Assembly (NCBI GenBank): GCA_013398295.1 | Contig: VZSF01003241.1 | Coordinates: 448,469 to 512,468 of the forward strand | Direction: 5' to 3' | Length of the DNA stretch: 64,000 nt | DNA from: Chionis minor | Taxonomy: Eukaryota; Chordata; Aves; Charadriiformes; Chionididae | Part shown: positions 10,901 through 25,900 of the stretch, in pieces | How positions within the stretch are numbered: position 1 is the first letter of the stretch | Layout of the letters: the number at the start of each line of letters is the position of its first letter | Program-made: the position numbers and the translations under genes | The notes under the pieces: model-generated | What the model was told of the DNA's origin: nothing | The model's input: only the letters and a program-made list of their open reading frames with translations | Databases searched by the model: none

Positions 10901-13900
10901 CATCAGGAAATGCTCCGGGAGTGGCAGGTAAGGCTGGTATTTTGGTAACTGCCAACACGACTTTGAGGTCTAAACTCCCTGCTGAGAAAGCTGGTCTTTT
11001 TCAAATGCCTGGCTGCTATTTCTCCTGGAGATAAGCATGGGAGAGGGTCCAGGCGTGGATCCAGAGAAGCCAGAGAGGAGACGAGAGATGACAAGGAGTT
11101 GCATTCTTTCCTGGCAGTATTAGGAAGCAATCTTAGAATATGGGATATTTAATGTCCCTAGACACATTACTTTCTAGTGTACATTTACAAACCAGACAGA
11201 CAGTGTGCTTCAGGGAATTTCTACATCCACTTTTTTTTAATCTACAAAAAAATAACCCAAATGTGAGAAACATGTACCATAACCAGCTTTTTATGTTACC
11301 AAAACCGGGCTTTAGTATCAACTGGGAGCTTTGCCAAATTTCCCAGCAAGGTGTCCTTAGAAGGCAGCGTCAGTTATGGGTGTTATCCTTGTCACTGCAC
11401 AGCTCGATTTTATTGTGTAGCACAAGTGTCAGCAGTGCACGTTTGGCTTCATGGTTTTTTTATTTACAGTCTCTCCCTACTTTGTTTGTCTGAAGCTGCT
11501 ATAAGATGTGGCATTCTGCAAGACAATCTATAAATGTACTCTGTGAGCTGGAGATACTTATAGGAAAAAAAAAAAGGTTAATAAAGAAAGATTCAAACAG
11601 GGATTTCACAGCAGAATTCAAGATAATGGGGAAGCTACTGAACTTAGCTCTCCTTCAGTGCCCCCTGAATGGATGAGATTTGGAACTATAGGCTGAAAAG
11701 AGACAAAGGCTTTTACTGAAAGCTTTATGGTGATACAAAAGGAAAATATTTTAAGGTTTTTGGTGAAGTTTTATTCAAAGTCAAACAATAAGATTCATTT
11801 AGGGTTTGTGTTCAAAACCCCTTGTGTTTTTGATGAATTTAAAAATGGCACATTGTTTCACACAGGGATATGGAAACACTTCAGAAGAAAATTGACAATG
11901 ATTTTTTTCATGATGGATTCAATACTAATTCACAAATAGTATCACTTGACCCAATTCTGCATTTTTTCAGCATATAAAATAATCAAGCAGAAGTTTTGCT
12001 AAGGTTTAAGCAGAAAATCTGTGAGTCCATTTCCTACAGACAGTTCTTCCCATACTAGGCTACCTTTTCAGCTCTGTCAGGGTAATCATCAGCCCAACAC
12101 TGGATACTGCAATCAAAGTAGAAGAAGATGCTTCAACTCATCCTTCCCATGTGTGGTAGTACTGGGTTGTAAAGACATTTGGGCTATGCTGTAGTTAGAA
12201 TATCTATTACATTTTGGTTTTAAGTCCTATTTGTGTATTCCTGTGTCACAATGCACCAAATCCCACAATGCTCTCCAAGCTGAAGCCTGGTCTTTGGCAT
12301 CTGCAGGCAATTGTTTTTAATGATCTTGTCAAGGCTGTAATTGTGTTAAGGATTGTGAAATGCTTCACCTGCTGTGAAAAAGGTGGAGAATTGGGTTTTA
12401 TTGCTTTAATGCAGGGAACGTTACAGAAAAATGTTTAAGGAATTTTAAAAGCAAAAAAACACCAAACCACCCTTAAAAATGAAAATGTCCTTTACAGGCC
12501 AAGAACAAGAACGTACTGCTTCTTTTCAACGCACTGCTCCGCTATCCTTGTCACACAGAGCCCCTTCAGTCTCACCCATCCATCCATCCTGCCTTGCTGA
12601 GAGGTGGTGCCACGCTACTTGTTTGGCTGAGGTGATTGTGGCTCCTGTTTTTCAAGAAAAGTACCAAGAAAAATGAACGGAATCAATTTTCTACGTCTCT
12701 TCCCTCCAACATTCCTGTCCTCTGAAGAGACAACCAGACTTAGCAGTGAAAAGTACATTCAGTCACCCCTCAGTGGACGCCAGGAATAACTATGAAAAAG
12801 GAACTGGAATAAAATTGCAGCCAGCTGGTGGGAGAAATTTTACAGCTGCTTTTGAGGCTGAAGATGAACTGTACTACAGGTCTGTCTGATGCCTTCTCTA
12901 CCACAAGACATGAATGCAACTGAACTCCACATCTTAAAGTGAGGACAGCTGAAGCTGGAGTTATCTGGAGCAAACACAGCAGATGTTTCAGGAACGTCTT
13001 TGGTTTCCTGTTCCACCTTCACCATAGTATCCTGCTCCTTTGCTTTCTCCCTACCAACCACTCAGTGCTGGATGCGTCTACCTTTTTCTATTGCACTCAT
13101 CATGGAAAATGAAGGCTGACAGACAGAGAGTAGGAGTACAAAATGAGGAAGAAAATGGCAATTGGACAAGTCTCCTAATTAAGTGTCAACATCAGGTGCC
13201 AGAAAGACATTTTAGTGTCCTTCAGGACACTTCCTTTGACATGTAGATACGCAGTCCTGTACAAGTCAGTTACCCTCTCCCTGTCCAAGTTTACCCAGCT
13301 GAAAATGGTTGTTTGAAAACCATAATTTCCTCCCTGAAGTGCTATTAAGCTTGTGGTAATGAATAAGAAAGTGTTCTGAAGGCTGTGAATGACATTGCTG
13401 AGGTAAGTGTAATACACTACATGAGCCTGAGCGATTCAGCTGTCTCCCTGGGTATCTTCCATTTAGAAAACACATAACCCTGAAAGGTGAATTTCTTACT
13501 AATCCCCACAAAAGCTTCTCATGAGGGTCTGGCTACTACTGCCCACCTGGACCAGCACAGACGACATATAACTCTTGCTGTTTTGCACCATCTTATTCAT
13601 CTGATCTCTCCTTATCAGCAGATTTTACAATGTGCTGAAAAAAAAAAATCCCATAAATATTCAGTTTGTTTGGATAATTTCTGACTGCTAACATAGCAAC
13701 TCAGATCATCTTCGAGGACTGAAGAAGCCCCTTCCACTCTTCCAGGCTCGGTTTACACTTACCGCCTGATCTGTCTTGCTTCTGTAAGCCCTCTGCAGAG
13801 CAAATTTTGATTTGGGTGACTCTGCGTGGATAGCCACAAAGGAGACTCCAACATGTCATTTTAGGCTTATCTGCCTTCAGCTCCCTGAAAAATCATGGGG

Positions 13901-16900
13901 AAAGCAATTGAAGCAACGAATGCCAAGCAACCAATGAATGGCTGTGGAAATTTTGCATTTTCAGAACATGAGCATTGTACTCCTTCTTCATCTACTGTTT
14001 TGGAAATTTGTGGTACAGAAATGACAGACTTAAGAAATAAAACCAGAGCAAAGCAAAGTAAACCAAATTTGTGTCATCTTTCACATGGCAGCAAAAGTGC
14101 TGGAAAAAACCTTTAATTCATGCAAAATAGTATCAAAGCAAGGCAAAAATCCAGCAGGCCTGATTCATGAAACACTAGTTTTGCCCTCGCAGACAGCCAC
14201 TGGTTTCAAAGGGGACAGTCAAAGAAATAAACAGTAAAAACTGTAACGGCAAGTACCGGTGCTTACAGTTCTGACCTAGAACTGGAGGCAACTACAAAAG
14301 CCAAACTAAATTGTCCACTAGGTTCCTAACTAAAAATGTCCTGATCATGCAAAAATCCCAGTGAGCCATCTGGAGATTCTTGGAGGTGACCCTGACCATC
14401 ACAAGGACCTGGTTCTGGAGCGATATGAGCTAGTGAGTCAGGAATATTTATTTGAGGGTGACCAGGCAACCATTCCCAAGGAGGTGCAACCAATGTGGGC
14501 AGGGGAAGATCTCAAGCAGCTGTGAGTGCAACCTACCTGAGTTTAGATGGCACGTCTGTGAAGAGTCTCAGGATAAACTTTGTAATGATGCCAGGATGGT
14601 ATGTAGTTGGGATAAGGACATAACGGCCTTGCTTAAGGATCCTCTTCAAGAACACAGTGCGTGTGTTGATATACAGAGACGTGGCCACTCTCTCCTGCAC
14701 AGTCAGCTTGTGCAGTCGGTATCTTCTGTTATCCTCCACCTACAGCCACAGAGCAGTACAGGGATTAATGCAGGGAGGGATATCAGAGCTGACAGGCAGG
14801 ATTTTCCCTGCACATCACACAGCCTTTCAGGGGCAGAAAAGACAACGTGCAATAAAGGCAAATGATTTGGCAAGTGGTTTGTCACCCTCTGAAGCTGTGG
14901 CAGAGATAGTCCTGATGGGCAACCCAGTGCTCCGAGCGCTGGCCCATTCAGGCTTCCAAGCAGTATTGTTCTGCACTTCACTGCATCGGTGTACACACGT
15001 GCACCCCTCAGCGGAGGGGGAAGGTTGGAACTGGCAAAGACATGCATCCACTAGACGAGACACAATGCTGCTGTAGACTTCTGAATACTTCTGGAGATGC
15101 ATGCAGACTCCAAGGACTCCACCCGCTGAGCTACGCTGCATCTTAGAGGGGGCTGAGATTGATCTGCCTCCTTTCTCAAATATGTAGAGAGCATTCCAGT
15201 CTGACATGGCAGGCTCAATCCAGATGCACACAGCTGTATGTTCACTGCCCTTTCCTGAATACAAATGCCACAGAATAACCATCTATCTACGTTTTGTTCT
15301 AAGCCTTGAAGCTGTGCTTAACTATTAACATCCTCTTCAGGGAACTGATATTTGATATCAGCACAGTTAAAATATAAACCTATTTCTTAAGCAGCTCCTG
15401 GGGGCAAAGACAGCCCTACATTCTTTTCTGGCAGTTCTCTTTCGTCTTCGGATAATTTAGGCCATGGTCTTCCAAAGGCCTTTAGTCACAATAATGAGCC
15501 TGGTGGGTTAGAATACTTCCTAAATAGAAAAATTATTGAACAAAAATAAAGATAAAGCACTGATACTTTTCTGAAGGTGTGATTTCCTTTTCCAAGCCTT
15601 CCCAAATTAGATATACAGGCATGAACAAGGCAAGGTAAATTATGCTAACTTTTTGTAATGACACTTTTCAATATATATAGTTAACAGGTGATTATCAAAT
15701 GAATAGTGTGATGCAGATGTCAGCAGCTCTAACTGACTTTTAAAATCCAACTATTTTTTAGGGTATAGACTAGGGGTATTTTAGGGTATAGGGCCATAGA
15801 CTCAGTGTAGTCCAACTAGCTATAGCAACAGATTGTAAGATAATCCTGATCCTCAGTGAAAAGGCAAGTGCATAGCTGTTTCTCTTGCTTTCCTCCTCCT
15901 TTCAATTTGTATGTTTTCATTTTACTCAGTTTGCTCTGGGAGTGCAATTAAATTACTGTTAGGGATCCCTTTGGTTCCTTTTCACATACGCTCATTTCCT
16001 ACTCACTACTTCAGCTTTTGAAAAGACTCTTGACTCTTTTTTCTAAGTGGCAAAAGAAAAACAGCAGACTTTTCAAACTTGGCTGTACTTGCTGATGAAA
16101 TGGAGGCAGGAGCCTCCAGTAAGAAGGAGAAAAAAAACCTTCCGTGTTTCAAGCTATCAGTTGATAAAGTAAAGGCTAAAAGTATCAGTTAATTTTTTTT
16201 TTTGTTATTTTCTTCAAAGCTTGGTTTAGGAAAAGCACTTAAAATTCTTTTGCAATAGGGAAAAATGACTTATGTTCTTTTAGTTCAAATGGAGATTGAA
16301 TTGAACTAAATTCAATTTCGTTCAAATAGTCTGTCTAATATCAGCTCTAGTGACCGAGTGCAGTACACGTGCAAAGCTCATGTTGAGAAGAGAGCCAGAC
16401 CCCACCATGATAATCACACCTCTATCTGCCAAAGATCTCATTGACAGGATGAAGCAGAACAAAATCTGAACCAGGATTGCAGATGGCTGCCTACCTTGAA
16501 TATTTCAAAGCCAATTGGGATGCTGTCTCCTTTCCCTTCTTTTTTGTATTTGCGGCGATCCTCTTGTTGTAATGAGACCAACACTTTGTCCTCAGTCTTC
16601 TTAACATCAAAGACGTACTAGTAGAAGAGAGAAGAGCTGTTAGAAATGCGTTCGGATACTGAGGATAAAGCCATCATGGAGGAAATACGTACACACAAAG
16701 GAAGCAAATGAAAACATTTTCGGGGGTGGGAGTAGAGTTCTCCATGTAACAGACATTCCCAGCAATTCACAGCTGAAAATTAACACTAGTAATAAGGATC
16801 TTTAAACCAAAAGTATCAGAGACACTGAAACAGGTAATTCACATAAAGGACAGTGTGAGACAATACTACAAAATAACTGGTGAGGCAGCAGAAGAGAATA

Positions 16901-19900
16901 TCTCCTCTGAAAGCATAAGACAAAAGATTAAGTTTTATTTAGTTATATATATATATATAAATCAGGAGTGAGTTAAAAAATGTAAACCAACAGACTCCAG
17001 ATGAGTTCTTTGATAATTTTTCATTCTTCTTTTAATTTGAATATATAAACAGGGCCTGTGAATTTCAAATATCTTTATATAAAGACCTGCAAATGAAAGA
17101 ATCTTCCAAATGTTAGTTAAAAAAATCCCCAAACCTGCAACTTTGTTCTGTACCTACAATTTCTATGCAATATAAGAATGACAGGAATGCTAATTTTGGA
17201 CTTTCTCAGTTTTCCTGAAAGTTTAGGAATACCCAGTAAAAAGGGCTAAGAAGGACCCTTGCATGTTTAACATGCAAATCTTCCATCCAAACTGTTTAAC
17301 TTGAATCAATTTTGGTTTAAGACCAATCAAAAGAAATTATTTCAAGTTTATGCAGCAGCTCCCATCTCAATAAATCAGACTTGAATTGCTTACATTTTAA
17401 GTATCACTGCCAGACCAGTTCACGAGTAGATATGTACCCTTTTAGTAGACAAAAAAGGTCGGATAGGTGTTTCTTTGTATGACAGAGAATAAAACAAATT
17501 AGTTCACTATTAGAGACTTCTTTAAATTTTGTTTCTTTCTTGCATACAGAGGGCAAACCTGAGTTGTCAGAACCAGTGGTGGGGAAAAGGATACTATCTA
17601 CACAGAGTTTGGACAGATGCTCTTTTCTTCCATCCTCAAGTACCTTTCAATATGAAGCAAAAAAAAAAAAAAAAAAGCATAAAACTGCAGTGGTGCACAG
17701 CTCGGTACTATGTGCATCACATGTTCTGATTCAAACCAAAATTCTCCGACAGCATGGAGAGAAATATCATCAGTGGTTCAATTTCATCCCTCCCTGCTCC
17801 TCCAAGAGCTGCTAAAAAGCAAATCCTCCTTGAGCTTTGCTCTATAGGTAGATACTGAGATTGCCTTGGTTACTATAACGACTTCACATCTCCCTGTGGT
17901 TACAGCTCTGCGGAATAAGGCACCATCCCATTCCTCCTCCCTGCCCCTGCTGTCTCAGGCAGTTACACCCACATGGAGGAAACACCAACCTCTAGCAGAG
18001 TCGGCTGAATCACAGCAGTATTGGAAAGAAAATCAATACCTTCCCAAGCCTCTGGGCTTCATTAGTTGTTCACGGTATTTACAGTCCAGATTGGCCTCCT
18101 ACAGAACTACTGCTTGCTATTCTGGCTGGCTGGTTTTTGGTACAAATTCAATGCTTCTTTGTACTCTCATTGTGTGCTGTATCAACATTGTGTCAGAGAA
18201 AGCACAGGATCCTGAACAGAGTCCTAGGGGTTGGAAAGAGCCTCTGCAGAAAAGAACCTAAAAAGCAAGATATAAATATGCAGCAACACCTAGTAAGGCA
18301 CATTTTAATTCTTGTCCCTGTTGACCCATATGCAGTGTTACCTTGTCAGGTAGCCTAGAGTCTTCCAGGGCAAATTGAGGTGTGGAAGGGGAACTGTGAG
18401 AGTGCAAGAGAGCTCTCTTGGTCTGATGAGACATATGCAACTGTGACTAGCTTTGATCTGATGACATTTCAGCTGGCCTGATGGGTAACAATCTGGAAAT
18501 CAGCAAGTGGCTGCAGGAATACATTTATACTTGGCTTAAATTCCCTTATTTTAAAGGGACTGGAAGTATCACAATCCCTCTCTGTACAGATAAAACTTTA
18601 CAGGAGGCCTCAGCACTCAGGGAGAACAGACAAAGATTATCTCTAGACTATAGCAGTATGTGCCACAGTAATTTATAATGGCCCTAAGCTAACATAAATG
18701 CGTTCCAGTGCTGCTATTAAGAGCCTTTTAATCAACTAGCCTAGAGATAACAGTGGAATAAAAAGAACTTCCACTGCATCAGGCATTGCGCTCAACCGTA
18801 ACATGTATATTTTGTTCTCTGTTGCAGCTAAACACTTACAAATGAGACCCAGACAAGTACTTGGAATATGTCCAGAATCATACAGGGGAATATCTGAATA
18901 AAATCACCCTCTGGAAATGAGGCACCGAGAGAAGACAGCAGTGAAGAACTGCTTCTCCAACTACATGGATACAACAGGATGAGCTGGGAGTTTGAGATTC
19001 ACCCCTTGTCTGAACAGCAAAGGCTGCACTTCTCCAATATCCTGCTATGGAAACAGAGTGGTGTGGAGAGAAACCTCCCATACAAGTGCAGAGAAGCAGA
19101 CACAAGCACATCTTCAATTAATCTGAAGTATGTGGTGAATTACAAAAGAGCAGAAACTTCAATTTTCAAAGTAATAACTAAAGCACTAAGTATCCAGATC
19201 TCATTGACCGTAATGGAAGATTCAGGCCTGAATTTGCCTGCACTGGGATGAAAACATACAACACTGAGGAGGGCAGAAAGGTAAGAAATGGAGTAAGAAT
19301 GGATGAACAGGAAAAAATTAATAGCTTGCAAGTTAACCAGGTAGGATGAGACAAGGAAAATTGTATCATGCTGATGAGATGGTGAGCTTGGAGAAGAGAC
19401 TAGATACTTCCAGAATCTTAGATGAATGCAAAGGGATACCGATTAAATACAGTAGATCAAATCATCAGGCTCTTTAAGGGTGTTAAGTGAATGGAGTTCT
19501 GTCATTAGAAAATCAGACTTGCTGCCTTTCTACAACTGGGAAACTGAAAGAAGTCCAGGCAGAACTTCGCTAATCCTGGTGTGTCTGACTCATCAGCCCG
19601 AAACATGATCAGTCCTAAACAAGTGTCTAAACTCTTCTGAGAGATTTCACAGAAATCACTGAAACATGAAGTGAACCAGCATACTCCCAGAGGACAGACA
19701 TGGATTTCTGTCAAGTAGTCACTCCCAACTCCTAAATAGGGTGGAGGATACTTCAGAAGCCTTAGCTAAAGTGGATACACTTCAATACCTCACAAAATAC
19801 AGGGATTCCCACCTGGGGATTCTGCAGGAAGGTCTCTTTGTTATCAAAGCATCCACCAGAGCGATTTAGCAGGGGCTCTGAATTCTTTACCCAAGCCCCA

Positions 19901-22900
19901 TGCATCATTTTCTTCTCCCAGGTCTTGTGGATACTGAAGTAGGAGGTATTCACAATCCGGCAGATGTCCACATCAGTGAAATTCTTACACCAGTCCTCAA
20001 ATGTCATCCTGTTCCAAGGGACACCAGGAAAAGTCATGGTTTATTTAAAAATAAACAGTGATACTCATGCAAAGAGCCAAAATAACACATGAAATCTTCC
20101 AGTAATTTAAAAGGAGGCATTGCTCAGCCATCCAGAGGACAAACTGATTCACTGGAAAGCTCTCCATGTGGAAATACTTGTGAAGCCGCAATCAAGCTAT
20201 CTTAGAACTTATTTTAGAGAAGTATCACCTTCAGTTGCAGCACCTAAGCCTAAAAAATAGGTTGTATCTACCAGGCTGGATTTGATAACATGTATTTTGC
20301 GAAGGCAAAAGAGATTACTTGCAACCAAAGCACTATCCACTCCTCATTAGGATGGTCCTTATTGCTACATCTGTCTGTGAGCACAACTCAAACCTCTGGA
20401 CATAGCTTTTATTTAGCACCATCTCAATGCTATAAGCTGTGGCTGCTAAAGTGACAAAATGGATTGCAGAGCAGTCAAAAAATGTTCACCTCCTCTGATA
20501 GCTGGGAATCTCTGAAATACCGCCACGTCCTGGCTTATTAATGGCCCAGAACCAAACCAGTTGCCCGTTCTGACAAAGCCAAGCAAACAGAAGACTTCAT
20601 ACCGAGCCCTACCAGCACACTTGATGCAATACTGATCTACTGAAGAAGCTGCTGGACTGCCTCGGCGTATCTAAGCTTTAAGCAGAGTCAAAATTATTAG
20701 AGTTCTAGAGATTCTGTAGAGAATGAACACTTCTTGTGCTCATGCTGGAAAACACCAACAAATATCAAAATTCATTGGCTGCAATTGTATTTACAGATAC
20801 CTCAGCCATGGTTGACCTAGAAATCCTACGGATAGGCACAGCAGTCAGTAAACTGGATTGACAGTGTGTTCAATATTTGGCATTCTGTCATGTTAACCAG
20901 CACGTGTGTTCCCTTGGATTCTGAGTGAATGTCCTAAATATAGATAATAGATTTTGAGGGTGTCTGAAACTTATATTTCCCAAGAGTTACTACTTTTGTT
21001 CTACTGATTTTCAATCGTTTTTTCTGTTCTTCTCTGTTTCTGTCTGAAACATACCTTGTGCCAGGACTGGATCCATTTGGGGAAGCTGCTTTTGAAGATG
21101 TTAAATGGCAGAATTAATGACAATTACACAGCATAGACAGTACCAACAAACCCTTCACATGATTCCCACTCACCAGAACTCTCCATCATTCTCAAGAGTG
21201 AGTCCCAAGCTCTTTTGTTCTGAACTGCTGACTTTCTTCCACTCCTCAGAACTAAAAGGAAAAAAAAAGAGGAAAAAAAAGGAACAAAAAAGATGATTAA
21301 TAAATTAAATACTATATAAAGTTATAATGGTAATATCGGAGTACAAAGGGCATATGACATTTAGGAAGAAAGTGTGGGCCTGACAGGAGTTGTTTTAAAA
21401 CATTTACTGATTTGAAAGCTACTAAAAAGAAGGAGATGAGCGGGAAATTAGCACGCCTAGAGCAGAATATTATTGATGTTCTCTGTCACTCTCCCTTACG
21501 ACACTTAGACAGCTGGTTTGGAAGGTCATAGGAGATTGACTCCATTCCCCGAAGGCCCTTTAAAAGAAACCTGGTTTTCTTCCCGAGGAGGAAACACTTA
21601 TTGAACACTTCACTTAGACCAGAGTATTCTGTCTTTCAGTCTCTTAAATAAAAGAGGCCTGAGGTCTGAGATTTCCCCAGAGAGCCTTTGAGAAGAAACT
21701 GTTGCAGCACGAGCCTAGTGTCCAGTTTCCAGAGTAACACCACACTGCATGGATGCTTCATTGCCTGCACCAGCAGCTACGTGCTCTGCATTGTCCCCTG
21801 GAGGCACCTGCCTCCTCCCGCTGGCTGCGGGGCAGCACAGGATCCCAAATCCAAGCAGTCTGATGCCTAAATCAGACAACATGACAGAAGGCAGCACGAG
21901 CCCCTTCCCTAACATGTTACATTACAGAGCCACAATTCCTCACTCCTTTTCCAAAAGTACTTGGAGGCTAAAGTTGAAGGTGGTTGGCAGGAGGGAAGGG
22001 AGGTTGCTGGCCATAACAGACATTTGCTTAACCTATTTGGAAATTCTCAATTTAATTTCCGTCCAAAAACCATGGGCCAACCTCAGTGCTTCCACTGGAA
22101 CGAGTGGCAGCTCTGCCAAGAAAAGGGCCAGCAGGGAACCACAAGGACTTAAGTCAAACGAGACACAGTAGCTCTTCTGTGCATTCTTCACATTTCACCT
22201 GAATCAAACTCTTTGAAAGCAACAGATTTTGCTATCTAAAGTATGAAAGATAAGAACTTAATATGCTGTTTTTAAGAACATGGCATTATTAAATGCTAAG
22301 AGTGGCTGGTAAGCACAGTGCTGAACTGTAATATCCTTGTCACACGTATTTCATGTGTAAATTGCCAGTGATGGAATACATCCCCTGCAGCAATCATTTC
22401 TGTCTCTGTAGGGGTGCCTGCTAAGCTCATGGCCCACATTAAAATTCATTAGAAAATAATTCAAGAAATCACAAATCTTGCAATTTTACAGCATTTTTCG
22501 CCAGTCACTTAAATTATCTGCAAATATAAGACTTATACCACCCCCAGCAGCTAGCAATTACAGATGAGAAACTGAGTCACAGACAAACTCAGTGGTGAAG
22601 CCGGGAAAAAAAACTCATGGTCTTGACTCATCACCTAAATTGCAGGCTATTTTTCTACTCATGCTCCAGTGTGCCAGAACAATGATGTATACAGTAAACT
22701 CAGGCCCAGAAAGCCATAACCCCCTGGCTCCTCCAGGCTGTGTTCATTTACTCAGAGAATGCTGTACTTGGGAAGAGACGGCACAACGGTTCAGCCACCA
22801 CCGAGTGTTGCAGACTGACACTGTGTCTCAGCAGTGTTTAACAATGCATCTAATGTCCAGTGGCCCTAATCACAGTTTCATTCCTTTTGACACTGGATTT

Positions 22901-25900
22901 GCAGCACTTACGTGTCGCTCCAGGCACCGCTCCACTCTCTTTTTCCCCAGGGATTCCTCAGTCTGATCATGAACAGCTTTTCTGCCTTAAAAGAGAATAT
23001 GAGCCTTTCTCCAAGGCGCAGCTTCCGAATCGCAGTCACTGCGTAGGCATGGCCGATGACAAGACCCATCTCCGTCTCCACTTCATTGGTACTGCCAGAG
23101 GAAGCCTTTAGCACCAAGAACGACAATTAAAAAAAAGAACTCGCATCACTGAAGGACCTGACAGCTTAGTGTTCAAGGGGCAGGAGAGGGAAGGCTTGTT
23201 TTCTTCCACAGAGCTGTATGTTCCCTTCCCAAGTGATTTGACTGTAGGAAAACAACAGCTCTGGGGCTCAAAACTAGTGGCTCACTAGTCTGATCTTCTG
23301 TGTGACAGTGCAGCAGACAGAATCCTGGTGCACAGGAGAAGACTGCCTGCTACAGCCATTCTCTCTCCTTCTGCTTTCAGAGACTTGAAGACTGGGCTGG
23401 TGGACAACCTTTATCAGCCCTTCCAAAATCTTGTCATCTTTACAAATCTTTATCTTCTGGATAGTGACGATTGTGCTCAGACGTAGCACTGTCTGGTGGT
23501 GTCCTTAACTGGACACTTTGTAGGGCCTAAGGATTTAGCCAGTGAGTCCGATGCCTGTTTCTATGTTGGGGTAAATCTGATACCCCAGCAGGGCATCAAT
23601 TTGATACCCACTGGCAGGAGGAAGAACTACTGCCAGTGGGTAAAAATAGAGGGCACAGGCAAGAAAACTTTCTAGTCATTTGTCAAACCTGTCCTGTACC
23701 TCACTGGTGACCTCGCAGGCCTCTCTTACGTGGCAACTGCCAGATCGACAGGCTTTCTTAGGAAATGGGTTTGCTCCTCATAGAGTTCACATAAGAAACC
23801 TAGTTTCCATCAGTGATCAGGCAATAAAATATCCCGCTGGATGACCTAGACCTGATCAGATGCTGATCTAAGAATACATAAAAACTGTCAAGCTCTGAAA
23901 AAGACCAAAATTTCATTTAATGCATCCAGATCAAAATCTCCTAGGTACATCTAAAACCAGAAAAGCAGTATCATATAAAGATGCTGGAGTTGCTTTGAAT
24001 GACTGGCCCTTTACAAAGCCAGTACAATGCTGCTTCTGAGCAACACATACCAGGCAGGAGAGTGGAAAGAGTACAGCTCTGCCAGTGCTAGAACCCTTCT
24101 TTTGAGCCAGAAACAGTCCAAATGGCTGTGCCCCTCCAGATCCATCACACCCTCGCTGAAGCCAGCATGGGCATCTTTGCACTGAGCCATATCCAGCCTC
24201 TCTCACCTACACTGGGCTATAACCCACAGGGCCTTAAGGCACTCGCTCCCTGGGACAGCAAGGAAGGAAGATTTGACTCAGCGCAGATCTCCGCGTTTAA
24301 ACTTGTAATAACCTAATTAAGAGCTCAATGATCAGGTAATCCTTTGCTCTGGCGGAGAGAGATGGACGACTTAGAATTATGAAATATATGTAGTATCTTC
24401 TCAGGCATTTTTATCCATTTCAAAATTTTGCTGATCTAAACAGACAGGGTCCTTCTCCTAAGGTAGGTGTTGGGCTGATACAACAGTGTTCAGACCCCAA
24501 AGATAAGAAATCAGAGGAAAAAAAAAAAGATAAATTTATATCAAATTGGAACTGACAGATGGTCTGGCAACTGTGAGACTTTCACCAAGACCTCTGCCTT
24601 TCACTGACAACAGCTCCTAAAGAATCAGCTCATTTGTTACACCAAGACTGGCTGACATTTCCAATGGGTTTGGGCTTTCTCCAATGTAACACTTTCACTT
24701 GCATTTTTCACAACTAAAAGCAACCTAGAGTCCTTGACAGCATGCGAGTCTGTAACCTCTCCAGCTGCCTTTGTTATCCCCCAGGCTTTTCTTACCACTG
24801 GGCTGCCTTTCCCACCTCACTCTGAAGACATTTTTTTATTTATTTAAATAAGATATTTAAACATCTACTGTCTGTTCAAATTTCAAAATAATGAAGCTTA
24901 GGGCTATTTTGTAATCCAAGGAAAACGATGCCATATTTGTAAATCAGCAGTGAAGCCACCTGAGTATTAAATATTCTATACCTAGCAAGCTTCGTTGTGT
25001 GTATAATACATCTATCAAAAAGTGATAAATGCAGAAGAATCAAGCCAAGCCAATAGGAACAGCCTCTGTGTAATCAATGTTCAGAAGCATCTGTGTTTAA
25101 TTTGACAGGCAGAAATGTAATGCCAGGAGGAAGTGAAAACATTACAACCATCTAATTAATTGCTTTTTAAAATACAACTCGCTGTACTTAGCCCATCTCC
25201 TCACCAGATCCATGTTAAGAAATTGAACTGCCTTAGCATTTGGGAGCAACCTATCACCCCAGAAACAATGTTTTCAACAACAATGCACACCAGGAAGTCT
25301 GGTCTGCCAGCCCGGTCTGAGCAAACCAGATGGAATTCTTCCTAAATAAAAATTCAGACCTTGTGAAAAAGGTAAAACAAACACCAAAGACCTAGAAGAA
25401 TTTGTTTCTGAGCAGTTGCCTGATGTTGCTGCGAGGGACAGTTCAGGACTCCTGTTCCACACCAGCTGAGTTCTCAGGTTCAAGTTGTTCTTCCAGAAGG
25501 TACCACATGTTCCTCTTTGGTACCGTGGCCAGGGCCAGCTGAATAGATGGTGTGCTCAGGCATCTCCAAACATGACTGATTTTCTGTTGTTCTAGACAAC
25601 CCCACAACTCCACAACTACCACAATACTTGCAAGAATTTCTGAATGAACCAACACTTGGGGGTCCACCAGTTTACCATGCATTTAGCACTTATACTACAG
25701 GTATGAAATAGTTAAGTGCTACAGTAATATGATCTTCATTTCACAGATGGGGAAATTACAGCAAAGTGCTTAAGTGATTTAACTAAGTCCACATAAGATT
25801 AGCCTTAGCTAACGTCTTAAACTGGAAGCAGAGGGCACGGGAAAAGGTGCTGAAGTGCACCTAGACGCTAACCTGGCAACTTCTAGAAAATTATTGTTTT

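Larger units (their letters stand above)
16618..19812 (-). other. CAPN6: CAPN6 intron 7
   Basis: This 3,195-bp intron has donor CAG|GTGGGA and acceptor CTACTAG. It holds a (TA)8 microsatellite at 16944-16959 and an 18-base A tract at 17659-17676. No gene or transposon is recognised. Confidence 0.8.

Noticed and set aside
14827..15282. A 151-codon minus-strand frame in intron 8.
   Set aside because: It has no recognisable motif and does not join the CAPN6 exons on either side, whose phases close without it.
18200..18260. GGTTGGAAAGAGCCTCTG, resembling a CR1 end.
   Set aside because: Only about 15 bases match and the following sequence departs from the CR1 consensus at once.
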